NCBI RefSeq assembly: GCF_049341845.1
Contig: NZ_JBMPIT010000006.1
Coordinates: 1-64,000, forward strand
Length of the DNA: 64,000 nucleotides
From: Curtobacterium guangdongense
Lineage (GTDB): Bacteria > Actinomycetota > Actinomycetes > Actinomycetales > Microbacteriaceae
Direction: 5' to 3'
Below, piece by piece: positions 25,424-33,848 of this stretch. The notes under the pieces were generated by a model that was not told where the DNA came from, ran no database searches, and worked only from the letters and a program-made list of their open reading frames with translations. Numbering within the stretch: the stretch's first letter is position 1; the number at the start of each line of letters is the position of its first letter. Position numbers and translations under genes: made by a program.

Positions 25424-26920
25424 GTGCCAGTCCGTCTGCCCGCGCTCCGACCGATCGCGTTCGCCCTCGTGCTCGTCGCGTCCTCGTTCATGCTGTTCTG
25501 GCGACTCGGTGCGCAGACGATCATGAACGACGAGCAGGTCTACGTCACCGTCGGTTGGGCATACGTGCACGGCGACTTCGGCGGCAACCTCGAACACCCG
25601 CCGCTCGCGAAGTTCCTGTTCGGCGCGGCGCAGCTCGTGCTCGGGCAGGGCGTCCTCGGTCCGCGGATCGTCACCGCGCTCGCGGTCCTCGGCACCGGGT
25701 TCCTGCTGTTCTGGTTGCTCCGCCGCACCGTCGGGTTCTGGCCGGCGCTCCTCGCCGCCGCGCTGTGGTGGCTCACGCCCCGCGCGATCGGAGCCGCCTG
25801 GGCGGACCTCGGCTCCGGGATCGGGGCGCGGATCGACCGGTTCGCGCTGCTCGAACCGGTCATGGTCGTGTTCGCGGTCGCTGCGCTGGCCTGCGCCTGG
25901 GCGTGGACGCGGGACTGGCGCTGGTGGTGGCCGCTGCTCAGCGGCTTCTGCCTCGGACTGTCGGTCACGAGCAAGGTGACCACCGCGGTGCTCGTCGTCG
26001 CCCTCCTGACGGTCCCCGTCGTCTTCGGTCGGTGGCGCGCACTCCTGATCGGTGCGCCGATCGCCGCGGTCACGTGTGCGGCGACGGCCGTCCTCGTCTA
26101 CCTGCCGCTCGGTCTCGTCCGGCCGATCGAGACCATGATCGCCTTCCAGAGCGCGCACAACGGCGGCGGCCACCGGACGACCATCAACGGCGTCGTCTAC
26201 CAGCACCCACCGTGGTGGGCCGACCTCGCCTTCATGGTCAACGGCATCGGCTGGGTCATGGTCGTCGTCCTCGGCACCGGTGTCGTCGCGGCGCTGGTGA
26301 TCCGCCCCGACCGCCTCGTCGCCGTGCTCGGCGTCGCGACCGCGTCGCTCGTGCTCTTCTCGACGGTCGTCGCGCACGTGTCGCTGCCGCACTACTACGA
26401 CGTGTGGATGCCGTTCGTCATCGCCCTCGCCGCCGTCGGCCACGGTCGGCTCGCCCGGGTCGCGGATCCGCGTCGGCGGGTGCGGCGCTCCGGTCCCGCC
26501 AGGGTGTGGCCCGGAGCGATGCGCGTGATCGCGACGCTCCTGGTGGGTGCTGCGGTGGTCCCGGCTGCGACGCTCGCCGGGACGGTCGCAGCTGCGCGTC
26601 CCGCCGGTGTCGCGCTGCTCGGTGACGAACTGCACGAGCACGGCTTCCCGGTGGCGAACCGGGTGCTGTTCGTCCGGTACGGCTCCACGTGGGGCGTCTA
26701 CTTCCGCGGACACGGGTCGGCGAAGCCGGGCGACGGCACCTTCGGTGCGCTCGCGATCGGGCCGGACATCCGGTACCCGGTGACGCCCGAGGTCCGGGAC
26801 TTCATCGCCGCCAACCGCCCGCGACTCGTGCACTTCCGAGTCGACTACCTCGACGTCTGGATGCTCCGGGACGGTGCCCGCTTCGTCGAGCAGGACGGAC
26901 GGTTCGTCGTCGAGCCCTGA
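25424..26920 (+). CDS. GT39-like membrane glycosyltransferase (protein-mannosyltransferase-like)
   Basis: This is a 498-residue protein with about 10-11 membrane segments. The first outside loop carries MNDEQVYVTVGWAYVHGDF, then LEHPPLAKFLFGAAQ, matching the DE...HPPL.K signature of PMT/ArnT enzymes that use polyprenyl-phosphate mannose. The C-terminal 100 residues form an outer domain. GTG 25424 is the first start of the real frame; upstream sequence in frame is low in hydrophobicity and Arg/Pro-rich. It lies opposite the membrane protein at 25316 with a 107-base gap. The lipid sugar may come from the DPM1-like enzyme at 18986; this is inferred. The stop codon sits in a 21-bp tandem repeat. 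Confidence 0.82.
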   Translation: MPVRLPALRPIAFALVLVASSFMLFWRLGAQTIMNDEQVYVTVGWAYVHGDFGGNLEHPPLAKFLFGAAQLVLGQGVLGPRIVTALAVLGTGFLLFWLLRRTVGFWPALLAAALWWLTPRAIGAAWADLGSGIGARIDRFALLEPVMVVFAVAALACAWAWTRDWRWWWPLLSGFCLGLSVTSKVTTAVLVVALLTVPVVFGRWRALLIGAPIAAVTCAATAVLVYLPLGLVRPIETMIAFQSAHNGGGHRTTINGVVYQHPPWWADLAFMVNGIGWVMVVVLGTGVVAALVIRPDRLVAVLGVATASLVLFSTVVAHVSLPHYYDVWMPFVIALAAVGHGRLARVADPRRRVRRSGPARVWPGAMRVIATLLVGAAVVPAATLAGTVAAARPAGVALLGDELHEHGFPVANRVLFVRYGSTWGVYFRGHGSAKPGDGTFGALAIGPDIRYPVTPEVRDFIAANRPRLVHFRVDYLDVWMLRDGARFVEQDGRFVVEP

Positions 26921-26952
26921 CGACGCCCCGCCGAGCCCTGACGACGCCCCGC
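26911..26952. repeat. 21-bp tandem repeat, two copies
   Basis: Two perfect copies of a 21-base unit starting CGAGCCCTGACGACG cover the end and stop codon of the GT39-like gene. The duplication leaves the stop in the first copy intact. Confidence 0.8.
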
Positions 26953-26995
26953 CGAGCGTGGGCACCGCCCACGGCCCGCGCCCTGCTCCACCTGC

Positions 26996-27001
26996 TACGC
27001 T
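26996..27001 (+). promoter_or_regulatory. -10 box for the GT4 gene at 27038
   Basis: TACGCT, 36 bases before GTG 27038, leaving a leader of about 30 bases with GAGGAG. Confidence 0.45.
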
Positions 27002-27037
27002 CTGGCAGCCCGCCGTCACCCACCGCTGAGGAGCCCC

Positions 27038-28180
27038 GTGACCACACTCCGAGTGATCGTCGACCAGGTGGTGGCACCGGTCCCGGGCGGCATCGGACGG
27101 TACGCGGAAGAACTGACGCGTCAGCTCATCGCGACCGCTCCCTCCGGCTGCGACGTCGAGGCCGTCCTCTCCGCAGTGGGGCCGACGGAGCTCGAACGCG
27201 TCCGCACCCTGCTGCCGGGACTCGGGCGCATCGACCGGCTGGCGCTCCCCCGTCGCGAGCTCGCCGTCGCCTGGCAGGGCGGGATGGCGCGGGGCGCGTC
27301 GCAGGGCATGGTGCACGCGCCGAGCGTGCTCGCGCCGTTGGTCAAGCACAACCGGTTCCAGGAACCCGGTCGGCAGACCGTCGTCACCGTGCACGACACC
27401 GTGCCGTGGACACACCCGGAGACCCTCACGCCGCGCGGTGTCCACTTCCACAAGGCGATGGTCAAGCGGGCATGGAAGCACGCCGACGCCGTCGTGGTGC
27501 CGACGCACGCGGTGGCCGGAGCGCTCAACGACATCCATCGGTTCGACGACCGGCTCCGCGTCATCGGCGGCGCCCCGTCCGGCCGACTCCGCGTGCCCGT
27601 GGACGCCGACCTCCGTGCGGAGCGGCTCGGGCTCCCCGATCGGTACGTCCTCGCCGTGGGCACGCTCGAACCCCGCAAGGGGCTTCGGCACCTGATCGAG
27701 GCCATGGCGCACCCGGATGCCCCGAAGGACGTCCCGCTCGTCATCAGCGGCCCGGACGGGTGGGGCGACGTCGACGTCGTCGGCATCGCCGAACAGGCCG
27801 GTCTGCCGCAGGACCGTGTGAAGGTCCTCGGCCGTGTCGACGACGCCGACCTCGCCGTGGTCTACGACCGGGCGACGGTGTTCGTCTTCCCGAGCCTCGC
27901 CGAGGGCTTCGGGCTCCCGGTGATCGAGGCGATGAGCCTCGGCACCCCGGTCATCCACTCCGACGACCCGGCGGTGAGCGAGGTGGCGTCGGACGCCGGC
28001 GTCACCGTGCCGCTCGAGCCGCGGGACGCCTACCCCGAACGCCTCGCGCAGGCGGTGTTCCAGGTCGTCAACGACCCGCTGCTCGCCGGGCAGCTCGCGG
28101 TGGCGGGGCCGGACCGCGCACGGATGTTCGACTGGCGCGACTCGGCTGCCGAGACCTGGCAGCTGCACGCCGACCTCTGA
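27038..28180 (+). CDS. GT4 glycosyltransferase
   Basis: This is a 380-residue retaining glycosyltransferase. It has PVPGGIGRYAEELTR in the acceptor-side loop (residues 11-25), VTVHDTVPWTHPE and GTLEPRKGLRHLIEAM. The donor-site element is SLAEGFGLPVIEAMSLG with both conserved Glu. It resembles the transferase at 10541 and mannosyltransferases of the MtfB kind. The start is GTG 27038 with GAGGAG 4 bases upstream. It is followed by a GH25 muramidase with its own promoter. The sugar is not readable. Confidence 0.88.
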   Translation: MTTLRVIVDQVVAPVPGGIGRYAEELTRQLIATAPSGCDVEAVLSAVGPTELERVRTLLPGLGRIDRLALPRRELAVAWQGGMARGASQGMVHAPSVLAPLVKHNRFQEPGRQTVVTVHDTVPWTHPETLTPRGVHFHKAMVKRAWKHADAVVVPTHAVAGALNDIHRFDDRLRVIGGAPSGRLRVPVDADLRAERLGLPDRYVLAVGTLEPRKGLRHLIEAMAHPDAPKDVPLVISGPDGWGDVDVVGIAEQAGLPQDRVKVLGRVDDADLAVVYDRATVFVFPSLAEGFGLPVIEAMSLGTPVIHSDDPAVSEVASDAGVTVPLEPRDAYPERLAQAVFQVVNDPLLAGQLAVAGPDRARMFDWRDSAAETWQLHADL

Positions 28181-28186
28181 CCGCGA

Positions 28187-28225
28187 CCGACCACCGCGGC
28201 CGACCACCGCGGCCGACCACCGCGA
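28187..28225. repeat. 13-bp tandem repeat, three copies
   Basis: Three units of CCGACCACCGCGG (last base varies) fill the space after the GT4 stop. No gene or stem is evident. Confidence 0.75.
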
Positions 28226-28251
28226 CCGGCGACGGAGCCGACACCGTCGGC

Positions 28252-28257
28252 TAGGCT
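28252..28257 (+). promoter_or_regulatory. -10 box for the GH25 gene
   Basis: TAGGCT, 61 bases before ATG 28319, directly after the 13-bp repeats. Confidence 0.45.
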
Positions 28258-28318
28258 GCCCCGGAACACGGTCGGAGCACGCCCGCGCTCCGGCCTTCTC
28301 GGACAGGGGAGCAACCGG

Positions 28319-29269
28319 ATGCGTGCAGCAGCGCGACGAACCACCTATGCAGCGGCGGTGATCACGGCGGGACTGCTCGTGACGCTCGCAGTCGACGGCC
28401 CGGCAGACGCCGTCACCGGCGGGACACCGCCGACCGACACGTCGGCCGCGAGCACACAGCCCGCGGCCGGCACCGACGATCCACCCATCGAGACCCAGGA
28501 CGCCACCGGCAACCACACCATGGGGTCGAGCATCCAGGCCCACGCCGAGGCCGCCGGATCCGCCGCCGGCACGAAGATGCTCGCGGCGCCGCAGGCCAGG
28601 GCCGCCGCCTCGGGACCGCCGCCCGGCAAGCTGCAGGGCATGGACGTCAGCGCCTGGCAGCCGGACGCCGACTTCAGGACCGCGTACGCGCAGGGCGCCC
28701 GCTTCGCCTACATCAAGGCATCAGAGGGGGTGACGTACACGAGCCGCACGTACCAGAAGCAGTACTTCGACGCCGCACAGGCCGGCATGGTCCGCGGCGG
28801 GTACGCCTACGCGCAGCCGAGCCAGGCGAGTGGTCGGGCGACCGCCGACTACTTCTTCGCCTCGGGCGGCGGGTGGAGCGACGACAACATCACCCTGCCT
28901 CCGCTGCTCGACATCGAGTACGGCAGCGCGTCACAGGGGACGTGCTACGGCCTCAGCTGGGGTGCGATGCGGACCTGGATCCACGACTTCTCGGACCGCG
29001 TGTACGAACGCATCCACCGCTACCCGGCGATCTACACGACGACGGACTGGTGGAAGCGCTGCACGAACAACAGTCGGCAGTTCTCGAACAACCCGCTGTT
29101 CGTCGCGATCTACCCGGTCAACGACTTCACGTCACCCGGTGAGCTCGGTCACAGCTGGACGAAGTGGAAGTTCTGGCAGTGGCGTGCTGCCGGGACGTTC
29201 CCCGGTGACCAGGACGTCTACGAGAGCACCATCGGCAACCTGCACCTGTTCGCGCGCAAGCACGAGTAG
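28319..29269 (+). CDS. Secreted GH25 muramidase
   Basis: This is a 316-residue exported lysozyme-type enzyme that cuts the muramic acid-GlcNAc bond of peptidoglycan. The signal peptide comprises residues 1-31 (VITAGLLVTLAVDG). A low-complexity region of about 70 residues follows, then the GH25 barrel from about residue 105: GMDVSAWQPDADF with the first catalytic Asp, FAYIKASEG with the catalytic Glu, LPPLLDIEYG, and WQWRAAGTFPG near the end. The start is ATG 28319 with AGGGGAG 7 bases upstream. Its place beside glycan genes suggests opening of the wall for polymer attachment or turnover, though a free lytic role is possible. Confidence 0.9.
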   Translation: MRAAARRTTYAAAVITAGLLVTLAVDGPADAVTGGTPPTDTSAASTQPAAGTDDPPIETQDATGNHTMGSSIQAHAEAAGSAAGTKMLAAPQARAAASGPPPGKLQGMDVSAWQPDADFRTAYAQGARFAYIKASEGVTYTSRTYQKQYFDAAQAGMVRGGYAYAQPSQASGRATADYFFASGGGWSDDNITLPPLLDIEYGSASQGTCYGLSWGAMRTWIHDFSDRVYERIHRYPAIYTTTDWWKRCTNNSRQFSNNPLFVAIYPVNDFTSPGELGHSWTKWKFWQWRAAGTFPGDQDVYESTIGNLHLFARKHE

Positions 29270-29278
29270 GACCGGGCG

Positions 29279-29794
29279 CTACAGCTGCTCGCGGAGCGCC
29301 GCCGCCTTCCGCTCGACGACCTGCTCGAGGCCGGCGGCGTACTCCGCGAGCCGCGCGGCGACCTCCGGGTCCGCCGACCCGATGATCCGGGCGGCGAGCA
29401 GTCCGGCGTTCGCGGCGCCGTTGATCGCCATCGTCGCGACCGGGATGCCGGCGGGCATCTGCACGATGGACAGCAGCGAGTCGAGGCCGTCGAGCCGCGC
29501 GAGCTGGACCGGGACACCGATGACGGGGAGCGTGGTGAGGGACGCGACCATGCCGGGCAGGTGCGCGGCCCCTCCGGCACCGGCGATGACGACCCGGATG
29601 CCGCGTCCGGCTGCTGCACGACCGAAGGCGACCATCTTGTCCGGGGTCCGGTGCGCGGAGACGACGTCGGCCTCGAACGGGATGTCGAGTTCGGTGAGGA
29701 TGTCGGCGGCGGCGCGCATCGTGGGCCAGTCCGAGTCGGACCCCATGATGATCGAGACGAGCGGAGCGGCGGCGGCGGCGGTGGTGTCGGTCAC
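29279..29794 (-). CDS. purE: N5-carboxyaminoimidazole ribonucleotide mutase
   Basis: This is a 171-residue purine synthesis enzyme converting N5-CAIR to CAIR, partner of PurK. The signature loops MGSDSDWPTM (residues 17-26), SAHRTPDKM and AGGAAHLPGM are all present; the C-terminus is helical. The start GTG 29794 has no ribosome site but a TAGCCT box exactly 6 bases upstream, so the mRNA should be leaderless. It lies on the same strand as purK but is separated from it by the GH6 gene. It ends 9 bases from the convergent GH25 stop. Confidence 0.96.
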   Translation of the reverse strand: MTDTTAAAAAPLVSIIMGSDSDWPTMRAAADILTELDIPFEADVVSAHRTPDKMVAFGRAAAGRGIRVVIAGAGGAAHLPGMVASLTTLPVIGVPVQLARLDGLDSLLSIVQMPAGIPVATMAINGAANAGLLAARIIGSADPEVAARLAEYAAGLEQVVERKAAALREQL

Positions 29795-29800
29795 CCGATG

Positions 29801-29806
29801 AGGCTA
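29801..29806 (-). promoter_or_regulatory. -10 box for purE, leaderless spacing
   Basis: TAGCCT on the minus strand, then CATCGG, then GTG 29794. Confidence 0.6.
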
Positions 29807-29856
29807 GCCGAGCACCACCACACGCCGCACGACGAGCACCGGGCCGAGTGGCGCCG

Positions 29857-31812
29857 TCACGGCACCCGGACCGTCCGGCACCCGAGTGCCTTGTCCCCAC
29901 CGCTGCCTGCTCCGACCGCCGTCACGCAGAACGTGTGCGATCCGGATGACGACGGGATCCTCCCGGAGAACCCGTGCGCCGGCCCCGACCCCCAGGTCCG
30001 GTCGACGTCGGGTCGGTCGCCGTCCGCCGTCAGGACGGTGCTGCTCGGCTTGCCGTCCACGGTGACGCGGACGGTGAGCCCGCGCGTGATCGCGTCCCGG
30101 TCGAACACCCATCCGGTGACCGTGGTGCGGTGGTAGGACGATCCGGTCACCGACTCGAGCGAGCCCCACGGTGCGCTGGCCGCGACCGTCAGGACGGAAC
30201 AGGTCGAACGGACGTCGGCTCCCGACCCCTGGTTCCGGCCCACGGCGCACACCGTGTGCTTGCCCGCCGCGGCCGGCACGACGGTCCGGAACCCGTGCAC
30301 GGTGCCCGAGCCCGCCGGCGCGACGACTCCTGGTCGGTCGACGGTCGTCGGCAGGCTCCTGACGACGGTGCCGTCCACGGTGAGGTCGACGGTGACCGGG
30401 GTGGTCCCGGCGTCGGCGTCCACCGCCCATCCGGTCACGTCGATGCCCGCACGGACGACCTTCGCCGCGTCGATCCGGACGACCGGGTCGTGGCCCCAGA
30501 CCGTGACGTCCTCGCACCCGAGCCGGCGATCGACGCCGGTCCCCACGTTGAGCGCGGTCGTGCAGACCGAGTGCGCTCCCTCGCCGGGCACCGCGATCAT
30601 CGCGTCGTAGCCGTGGTTCGCGCCGACGCCGTAGTCGTCGTCGATGTCCTGCCGGGGAGCGTCCGCCGTCAGCGTCGCCACCGCGACACCGTCGACCGTC
30701 ACCCGGACCGGCAGCGCGGCCGCCGTGTCGTCCTCGTCGTACGCCCACCCCTGCACACGGACGGCCCTCGCGGCACCGATGGCGGCGTCGAGCGTCCCGA
30801 CCGGTGACCGCAGGGTGGGCGGGGTCCCGAGCACCGCGTTGGCGACGAGCGCCTGCGCGTAGGCCGAGTACCACTTCCCGGCGGCGGGGGCGCCGTTGCA
30901 GGTGCCGTCGCTGGCCCCAGGGGTCTTCACCCAGAGCAGCGCGTCGAGCGCGGTCCCGTCGGCCACCACCCGGGGTGTCGTCCCGAGGCCGGCCCCGGGT
31001 CCGTTGCACCAGGTCCCACGCCATCCCTGGCCGTTCCGCGAGGTGTCGATCACGTAGTGGGACCCACCGGTGAGCGAGGAGACCTTCTGCGCGTAGGTCT
31101 GCTCCTGCGCCGTCGGGTAGTAGTTCGCCACGTTCGTGAAGAAGCCGCGGGCGTTCTGGACGCCGGCACTGTTCAGGCGACTCGCGATCACCGCGGGCTG
31201 CACCCAGTTCGAGTTGCCGGCGTCGAGGTAGGCGGGGACACCGGCCGCGGTGAAGGCCGCGACCTCGCGCGCGAGGATCCGGTACCGCTGCTGGTCGAGG
31301 ACCTTCGTGCACGCGGCGTTGCTGAGCATCGCCAGCGAGTCCGGTTCGACGACGACCGCGGCACGCTTCCCCGCCAGCCGAGCGACGATCTGGTCGACCC
31401 ACGCGTCGTAGGACGCCTCGTCGAAGCCGCCGGCCGAGTACCCACCGCAGTCGCGGTCCGGGATGGCGTAGGTCACGAAGACGGCGGTGGTCCCGTCCGC
31501 CGCCGCACCTGCCGTCGCGGTGTCGATGGTCCGTGCGAGCGTCGTCCCGGTGCTCCACTCGCCGAGCCAGGTCGCGACGGGGTACTTCGCGATGGTGGCG
31601 GCCGCCTGCGAACCAGCTGGGTCGGTCGAGGCGAGCAGCGTCGCGTTCTTCGCGGCCTCGCTCGTCGGCGGGTTGTACTGCCCGTTGCCGTAGAGCTGGG
31701 CCGAGGAGGCGCTGCGGACGTCGGTCGCCGCGGTCGCCGGCATCGGCGCGCTGACGATGCCGATGGCGGACGCGAGCGCGACGGCGCCCGCGATGAACTG
31801 GTGACGGCGCAC
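29857..31812 (-). CDS. Secreted GH6 endoglucanase-like enzyme with three C-terminal repeats
   Basis: This is a 651-residue exported glycoside hydrolase of family 6, which cuts beta-1,4-glucan. The signal peptide comprises residues 1-29 (ALASAIGIVSAPMPATA). The catalytic domain spans about 35-330: TYAIPDRDCGGYSAGG with the acid Asp, VVVEPDSLA with the second Asp, YLDAGNSNW, ANYYPTA, DTSRNGQG and LLWVKTPGASDG are all family landmarks. Residues about 335-651 are three copies of the GWxxDxD repeat also found five times in the protein at 4133, here in place of a cellulose-binding module. The start is GTG 31812 with AGGGAG 7 bases upstream. A perfect 8-base inverted repeat abuts that site. It could act on plant cellulose or the cell's own glucan. 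Confidence 0.9.
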   Translation of the reverse strand: MRRHQFIAGAVALASAIGIVSAPMPATAATDVRSASSAQLYGNGQYNPPTSEAAKNATLLASTDPAGSQAAATIAKYPVATWLGEWSTGTTLARTIDTATAGAAADGTTAVFVTYAIPDRDCGGYSAGGFDEASYDAWVDQIVARLAGKRAAVVVEPDSLAMLSNAACTKVLDQQRYRILAREVAAFTAAGVPAYLDAGNSNWVQPAVIASRLNSAGVQNARGFFTNVANYYPTAQEQTYAQKVSSLTGGSHYVIDTSRNGQGWRGTWCNGPGAGLGTTPRVVADGTALDALLWVKTPGASDGTCNGAPAAGKWYSAYAQALVANAVLGTPPTLRSPVGTLDAAIGAARAVRVQGWAYDEDDTAAALPVRVTVDGVAVATLTADAPRQDIDDDYGVGANHGYDAMIAVPGEGAHSVCTTALNVGTGVDRRLGCEDVTVWGHDPVVRIDAAKVVRAGIDVTGWAVDADAGTTPVTVDLTVDGTVVRSLPTTVDRPGVVAPAGSGTVHGFRTVVPAAAGKHTVCAVGRNQGSGADVRSTCSVLTVAASAPWGSLESVTGSSYHRTTVTGWVFDRDAITRGLTVRVTVDGKPSSTVLTADGDRPDVDRTWGSGPAHGFSGRIPSSSGSHTFCVTAVGAGSGGDKALGCRTVRVP

Positions 31813-31825
31813 TGCGCGACTCCCT

Positions 31826-31848
31826 GGATGGTCGACCCCTGACCATCC
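31826..31848. promoter_or_regulatory. Inverted repeat next to the GH6 ribosome site
   Basis: GGATGGTC and GACCATCC arms around 7 bases end one base upstream of the AGGGAG site (31820-31825). It is a candidate operator, or an mRNA stem that controls initiation. Confidence 0.45.
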
Positions 31849-31885
31849 CATGGCACCACGCAGTGCCCCTCGGGACCAGACGCCA

Positions 31886-31919
31886 GAGCGGGTGCCACCT
31901 GCACGGGTGGCACCCGCTC
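31886..31919. terminator. Hairpin terminator after purK
   Basis: A 14-bp perfect stem (31886-31899 / 31906-31919), loop TGCACG, lies 98 bases past the purK stop and upstream of the GH6 gene. It separates the two transcription units. No T-run follows. Confidence 0.7.
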
Positions 31920-32017
31920 CGCGGGCGCAGACGCCTGGAGGCCCGGATCACCTCGGCGACGCAGGTCGCGTGGTCGAGGTGAGCCGAGCCTCCTGTCCGG
32001 TTCCGGTCCGTCCGCCG

Positions 32018-33154
32018 TCAGCTGTCGAAGTGCGCGGCGGCCGCGCGCGCCCGGTAGACGACGTCGTCGACGTCGTCGCCGGTCACGGTGACGTGCCCGA
32101 TCTTCCGGCCGGGCCGCGGGGCCTTGCCGTAGAAGTGGTACTTCGCCTCGGGGAAGGCGGCGAGCGCGGCCGGGTACCGTGCCGCGAGGTCGCCGTCGGC
32201 CGGTCCGCCGAGCACGTTCACCATCACGGCGAACGGCGCGTTCATGCCCGTCGCACCGAGCGGCAGGTCGAGCACGGCACGGAGGTGCTGCTCGAACTGG
32301 CTCGTCGTCGCACCGTCGATCGACCAGTGGCCGGTGTTGTGCGGCCGCATCGCGAGTTCGTTGATGAGGATCCGCTCGTCGCCGGTCTGGAACAGCTCCA
32401 CCGCGAGCACGCCCGTGACGTCGAGCTCCTCGGCGATGCGCACCGCGATCGACTCGGTGAGGTCGGCGATCCGTCCTGCGCTGTCCGGTGCCGGAGCCAG
32501 CACCTCGGCGCACACACCGTCGCGCTGCTCCGTCTCGACGAGCGGCCACGCCACGACCTCGCCGGAGGGACGTCGCGCGACGGACTGCGCGAGTTCGCGC
32601 GTGAACGGCACGAGCTCCTCGACGAGGAGCGCCTGGTCACCACCTGCCTCGGCGATCGCGATGAACCAGTCGTCCACCTCGGCCGGGTCGGACACGACGC
32701 GGACGCCCTTGCCGTCGTAGCCGCCGCGAGCGGTCTTCACGACGGCTCGGCCACCGTGGTCGGCGATGAACTGCCGGAGCTCGTCCGGGTCCTGCACCGC
32801 AGCCCAGTCCGGGACGGGCAGGCCGAGGTCGGTGAGCCGCTGCCGCATCACGATCTTGTCCTGGGCGACGGCGAGCGCCCCCGGCCCCGGTCGGACCGCG
32901 ACGCCCGCGTCGACGAGCGCGCGGAGGACCTCCTGCGGCACGTGCTCGTGGTCGAACGTGATCACGTCGACCTCCTCGGCGAAGGCCAGGACCGTCGCCG
33001 CATCGCGGTAGTCCCCCTCCGCCGTCGCCGCGATCGCTGCGGACATGCCGGGTCCTTCCGCGAGGACACGGATGTCCAGCCCCAGCTCGACGGCCGCTGG
33101 GACCATCATCCGGGCGAGCTGCCCTCCACCGACGACCCCGACGCGCAACGCCAT
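32018..33154 (-). CDS. purK: N5-carboxyaminoimidazole ribonucleotide synthase
   Basis: This 378-residue ATP-grasp enzyme adds bicarbonate to AIR to give N5-CAIR for PurE. The N-terminal site is GVVGGGQLARMMVPAA. The ATP-grasp domain includes VVKTARGGYDGKGVRVV and LVEELVPFTREL, and the metal/catalytic region has ILINELAMRPHNTGHWS with ETEQRDGVC before it. I chose ATG 33154 (GGAAGGA 9 bases upstream) rather than a start 27 bases further up. It faces the gtrA gene, divergent, as in the Rv3276c/Rv3277 pair of M. tuberculosis. Confidence 0.96.
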   Translation of the reverse strand: MALRVGVVGGGQLARMMVPAAVELGLDIRVLAEGPGMSAAIAATAEGDYRDAATVLAFAEEVDVITFDHEHVPQEVLRALVDAGVAVRPGPGALAVAQDKIVMRQRLTDLGLPVPDWAAVQDPDELRQFIADHGGRAVVKTARGGYDGKGVRVVSDPAEVDDWFIAIAEAGGDQALLVEELVPFTRELAQSVARRPSGEVVAWPLVETEQRDGVCAEVLAPAPDSAGRIADLTESIAVRIAEELDVTGVLAVELFQTGDERILINELAMRPHNTGHWSIDGATTSQFEQHLRAVLDLPLGATGMNAPFAVMVNVLGGPADGDLAARYPAALAAFPEAKYHFYGKAPRPGRKIGHVTVTGDDVDDVVYRARAAAAHFDS

Positions 33155-33203
33155 GCTGAGTGTTCCTTCCGCCGTTCTCACCGCGTAGGGAGAGCGGGCT
33201 GTC

Positions 33204-33209
33204 TACAAT
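33204..33209 (+). promoter_or_regulatory. -10 box for gtrA
   Basis: TACAAT, the closest match to TATAAT in the window, 57 bases before GTG 33266. Confidence 0.55.
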
Positions 33210-33265
33210 CGATGTTCGGTCCGGGTTCCCCGGTCCGTCACAACTCTACGGATCCTGGAGACGAC

Positions 33266-33757
33266 GTGCGGCGACTCATCGCGCAGCTGGCCCGCTTCGG
33301 TGTGGTCGGCGCGGTCGGCTTCGTCGTCGACTTCACCGTGTTCAACCTGCTGCGTGCGACGGTGCTCTCCCCCGACGACGTCCATTCCGGGCCGTTCTGG
33401 GCGAAGGTCATCTCGACCGTCATCGCCATCATGGTGAACTGGATCGGCAACCGGTACTGGACCTTCCGCAACCAGCGCCGATCGGTCGCGGCCCGCGAGG
33501 GGCTCGAGTTCGTGGTCGTCTCGCTCGGCGGCATGGTCATCTCCCTCGGCTGCCTCGGGCTGTCCCACTACGTGTTCGGCTTCACGTCGGCGTTCGCGGA
33601 CAACGTCTCCGGCAACGTCATCGGACTGCTGCTCGGGACCGCGTTCCGCTTCTGGCTGTACAAGGTGTGGGTGTACCACCCCGACCGCGTGGAGCGCGAG
33701 GCGTCGCGCCGCGGCGGCGTCGTCGCCGCCGAGGTCCGCGAGCCGCACGAGGTCTGA
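33266..33757 (+). CDS. GtrA-family membrane protein
   Basis: This is a 163-residue protein with four membrane segments (starting FGVVGAVGFVVDFTVF). Family marks are NWIGNRYWTFRNQR between segments two and three and FRFWLYKVWVYHP at the end. GtrA proteins are thought to flip or present polyprenyl-phosphate sugars for wall-glycan decoration; in M. tuberculosis the neighbour of purK (Rv3277) is of this kind. The start is GTG 33266 with GGAG 5 bases upstream. A DUF2142 gene follows in the same direction. Confidence 0.9.
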   Translation: MRRLIAQLARFGVVGAVGFVVDFTVFNLLRATVLSPDDVHSGPFWAKVISTVIAIMVNWIGNRYWTFRNQRRSVAAREGLEFVVVSLGGMVISLGCLGLSHYVFGFTSAFADNVSGNVIGLLLGTAFRFWLYKVWVYHPDRVEREASRRGGVVAAEVREPHEV

Positions 33758-33836
33758 GCCGACCGCGCGGCGCCGTCCGCACAGCGTCCGCGCGGCGTTC
33801 GGCCGGTTTCACGACGGCGGGCGGCCGCCGTCCACC

Positions 33837-33842
33837 TAGGAT
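33837..33842 (+). promoter_or_regulatory. -10 box for the DUF2142 gene at 33849, leaderless spacing
   Basis: TAGGAT, then TGTCGG (6 bases), then GTG 33849. Confidence 0.55.
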
Positions 33843-33848
33843 TGTCGG

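Noticed and set aside
28187..28225. Start of a CRISPR array
   Set aside because: There are three 13-base units with no spacers and no cas genes; it is a simple tandem repeat.
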